Of a stretch of DNA of 64,000 nucleotides, positions 62,264-64,000 are shown one piece after another. The stretch's first letter is position 1, and each line of letters starts with the position of its first letter. Made by a program: the position numbers and the translations under genes. The stretch lies in assembly GCA_964489425.1 (NCBI GenBank), contig CAZAYP010000016.1, positions 18,772 through 82,771 on the forward strand, read 5' to 3'. Below the pieces are notes generated by a model, which did not search any database, was not told where the DNA came from, and saw nothing but the letters and a program-made list of their open reading frames with translations. The DNA is from CAZAYP01 sp964489425 [NCBI: uncultured Verrucomicrobiota bacterium] (GTDB lineage Bacteria > Verrucomicrobiota > Kiritimatiellia > RZYC01).

Positions 62264-63913
62264 ATGCAAGTGCGCCGGATAGCGCTGGCCAACCCGCCCT
62301 GGTACGATGATCGTCATCCTGCCGCCTGGGGTGTGCGCGCGGGATCCCGCTGGCCGCATTTCCAGCCGCTCCCGCCCGGCCGCCGCCTGCCGCGCTACGT
62401 GCCGTTTCCTTTCTCGCTGGCCATCGCCGCCGCCGCCTGCCGCGCGGCCGGCTACGAGGTGCGCCTGCTGGACGGCGTGGCCGCCGGCTGGACCCGCGCG
62501 CAGTTTCTCGCGGAGCTGGAATCGTTCCAGCCGGACCTCCTGTTTTTCGAGACGTCGACCCCCAGCCTGGCGCATGACCTGGCCTTGTGGCGCGCGTGCC
62601 GCGCGCGCCTGCCCCGCGCGCACCTGGCCGCCGGCGGCGCCCATGACCCGGCCCTTGCCGCCGAGTTGATGGCCCGCGAGTCGCTGCCGGATTCCTGGCT
62701 TGCTGGCGAGTTTGACCTGGCGGTCGTCGCCCTCGCCGAGGCCCTGGCCGGCCGGGGCGACCTCGCGCAAGTTCCCGGCCTGGGCCGTGCCGGCCAGCCG
62801 GCCCCGCGCGCGGAGGTGGCCGATCTGGACGCCTTGCCCATGCCGCTGTACGAGCAGTTGCCCGTGGACCACTACGCCGATCCCGTGTGCGGCCTGCCCG
62901 CGCCCGTGGCGCAAACCTGGCTCTCGCGCGGATGCCCGTTCCATTGCACCTTCTGCGTCTGGCCGCAGGTCGTGTACGGTCACCGCCGCTACCGCACCCG
63001 GAGCATCGCGCGCGCGCTGGACGAGGTGGACCTGCTCGTTACGCGCTACGGCTGCGAGTCGTTTTATTTCGATGACGACACCGCCAATCTTGGCGAGGCC
63101 CGCATGCTGGAGTTGGCCGCCGAGATCAAGCGGCGCGGATTGCACCCATACCCCTGGTCCATGATGGCCCGCGCCGACTGCATGACGCCCGCGATGATCG
63201 ATGCGCTGGCTGGCGCCGGCTTGTACTCGGTCAAGTACGGCGTGGAATCCATCGCCCCGGACCTGATCAACGCCTGCGACAAGCAGACCCATCTGGATCG
63301 GTTCCACGATGCCATCCGCCGCACGCGCGCCGCGGGCGTTAAAATGCACCTCACCTTCACCTTCGGCATCCCGGGCGAGACAACGGCCACCATGGCGCAG
63401 ACCCTGGAGTTTGCCCTGCAGACGGCGCCCGAGACCGCCCAGTTCTCCGTGTGTACTCCGTTCCCCGGGACCGCGTTTTACACGGAGTGCGTGCGCCATG
63501 GATGGCTCACCACCCAGGATTGGTCGCGCTTCATTGGTTCGGACGAGGCCGTGGTGGCCACGCCCTGGTTGTCAGCGGCTGACCTGCAGGCCGGATACCG
63601 GCAGGCCGTGGCCGCTTGGGGCGCTTTTACTGCGCGCCGCCTGGCCGCGCGCCAGGCGCGCCTGGTGCGGGAGTTGGAGACTGCCGTGGCCGCGGGCGCG
63701 TCCTGGACTTTGCTGGGCGACCGCGATTTCGCCCAGTTCCTCTGGGCGCAGGGATCGCCGGCCTTGCTCCGGTCGTTTACTCCCGTTGCCCGCGACCCGG
63801 CCATCGTTGCCGTGGTCGTGGCGCGTCACGATGAAGAGCGGATCCGTCGTCGCCTGCTGCGTGATCCGAGTGAAGCCGGCCGGCGGATCGTGACCCTGTA
63901 CCGCGACGTGTAA
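62264..63913 (+). CDS. B12-binding-domain radical SAM protein
   Basis: A 549-residue protein. Residues about 1-200 look like a B12-binding-type alpha/beta domain (ALANPPWYDDRHP, FQPDLLFFETSTPSLAHDLA). The radical SAM core begins with SRGCPFHCTFCVWP, giving cluster cysteines C224, C228 and C231, and continues with ESFYFDDDTANLGEARMLEL and LYSVKYGVESIAPDLI. The C-terminal 100 residues are unassigned. The usual D-x-H-x-x-G B12 motif is not clear, so cobalamin may not bind. It follows the acyl-CoA ligase by nine bases. The reaction is unknown; relatives modify lipids, tRNA or natural products. Confidence 0.8.
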   Translation: MQVRRIALANPPWYDDRHPAAWGVRAGSRWPHFQPLPPGRRLPRYVPFPFSLAIAAAACRAAGYEVRLLDGVAAGWTRAQFLAELESFQPDLLFFETSTPSLAHDLALWRACRARLPRAHLAAGGAHDPALAAELMARESLPDSWLAGEFDLAVVALAEALAGRGDLAQVPGLGRAGQPAPRAEVADLDALPMPLYEQLPVDHYADPVCGLPAPVAQTWLSRGCPFHCTFCVWPQVVYGHRRYRTRSIARALDEVDLLVTRYGCESFYFDDDTANLGEARMLELAAEIKRRGLHPYPWSMMARADCMTPAMIDALAGAGLYSVKYGVESIAPDLINACDKQTHLDRFHDAIRRTRAAGVKMHLTFTFGIPGETTATMAQTLEFALQTAPETAQFSVCTPFPGTAFYTECVRHGWLTTQDWSRFIGSDEAVVATPWLSAADLQAGYRQAVAAWGAFTARRLAARQARLVRELETAVAAGASWTLLGDRDFAQFLWAQGSPALLRSFTPVARDPAIVAVVVARHDEERIRRRLLRDPSEAGRRIVTLYRDV

Positions 63914-63921
63914 GCCCGGCT

Positions 63922-63942
63922 CCCCGCCTTCGTGAGGCGGGG
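63922..63942 (+). terminator. Strong GC hairpin after the radical SAM gene
   Basis: CCCCGCCT-TCGTG-AGGCGGGG is a perfect 8-bp stem nine bases after the stop codon. No U-tract follows, so it is either a Rho-assisted terminator or an intergenic repeat. Confidence 0.4.
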
Positions 63943-63986
63943 GGAACCCGCAGGGTGGGGCGGTTGAACTCTGAAGGATCATGATC

Positions 63987-64000
63987 ATGCCGGACGGTTT
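63987..64000 (+). CDS. Possible start of a further gene (cut by the window)
   Basis: AAGGA at 63974-63978 stands eight bases before ATG 63987; only four codons (MPDG) are visible, so nothing can be said about the product. Confidence 0.2.

Overview
The window is GC-rich chromosomal DNA from an uncultured-looking Gram-negative bacterium. I place it, by inference, in the PVC superphylum, most likely Kiritimatiellota or a related Verrucomicrobiota lineage. The reasons are a division and cell-wall (dcw) cluster with a LysM gene between murD and ftsW, as I recall for Chlamydiae; large secreted proteins combining a peptidase, a beta-helix and a C-terminal 'DxDxDGxPDxWE' type linker; a lone exosortase; and outer-membrane and lipoprotein signals. 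No rRNA is present, so the placement is not proven.

Layout. 1-3 kb: end of an asparagine synthetase-like gene and two glycosyltransferases. 3.1-14.6 kb: dcw operon mraZ-rsmH-ftsL-ftsI-murE-murF-mraY-murD-LysM-ftsW, all on + with overlapping or closely spaced genes, behind a promoter with MraZ-type repeats. It stops after ftsW with no murG, murC, ftsA or ftsZ. 14.7-25 kb: secreted nuclease, outer-membrane protein, giant C25-like peptidase, a glycosyltransferase and a PLP enzyme. 25-35.6 kb: a minus-strand run of secreted hydrolases (GH127, M64, M14) with an agmatinase, a tiny flagellar-rod-like protein and a 1115-residue E1alpha-E1beta-lipoyl-KASIII fusion. Three identical 19-bp palindromes spaced exactly 31 bp overlap the start of the M14 gene. 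35.7-39.9 kb: ATPase-GNAT fusion, cysteine synthase, CPBP protease, RNase D-like exonuclease and tRNA-Lys.

39.9-44.8 kb is an accessory island: tyrosine recombinase, XRE regulator beside a broken toxin gene, AT-richer unknown genes, a transposase remnant, a HEAT-repeat protein and a MazEF-like pair. Two attC-like imperfect hairpins lie exactly between genes that all read the same way, so part of the island looks like an integron-type cassette array. 44.8-48.7 kb: glycosyltransferase, nucleotide-sugar epimerase, a 174-bp MITE-like element, an inositol-phosphatase family gene and a long intergenic region that folds into a compact series of helices ending in a terminator-like hairpin (candidate structured RNA). 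48.7-64 kb: aroC, uvrC, wecG-type transferase, exosortase, TPR membrane glycosyltransferase, gph, rpoD, an ATP-cone/kinase fusion, acyl-CoA ligase and a radical SAM protein.

How it fits together: the dcw cluster builds lipid II precursors and the septal synthase. The glycosyltransferases, epimerase, wecG and exosortase point to surface polysaccharide and protein sorting. The secreted peptidases and GH127 suggest growth on complex polymers. The E1-KASIII fusion could couple branched-chain keto acid oxidation to priming of fatty acid synthesis.
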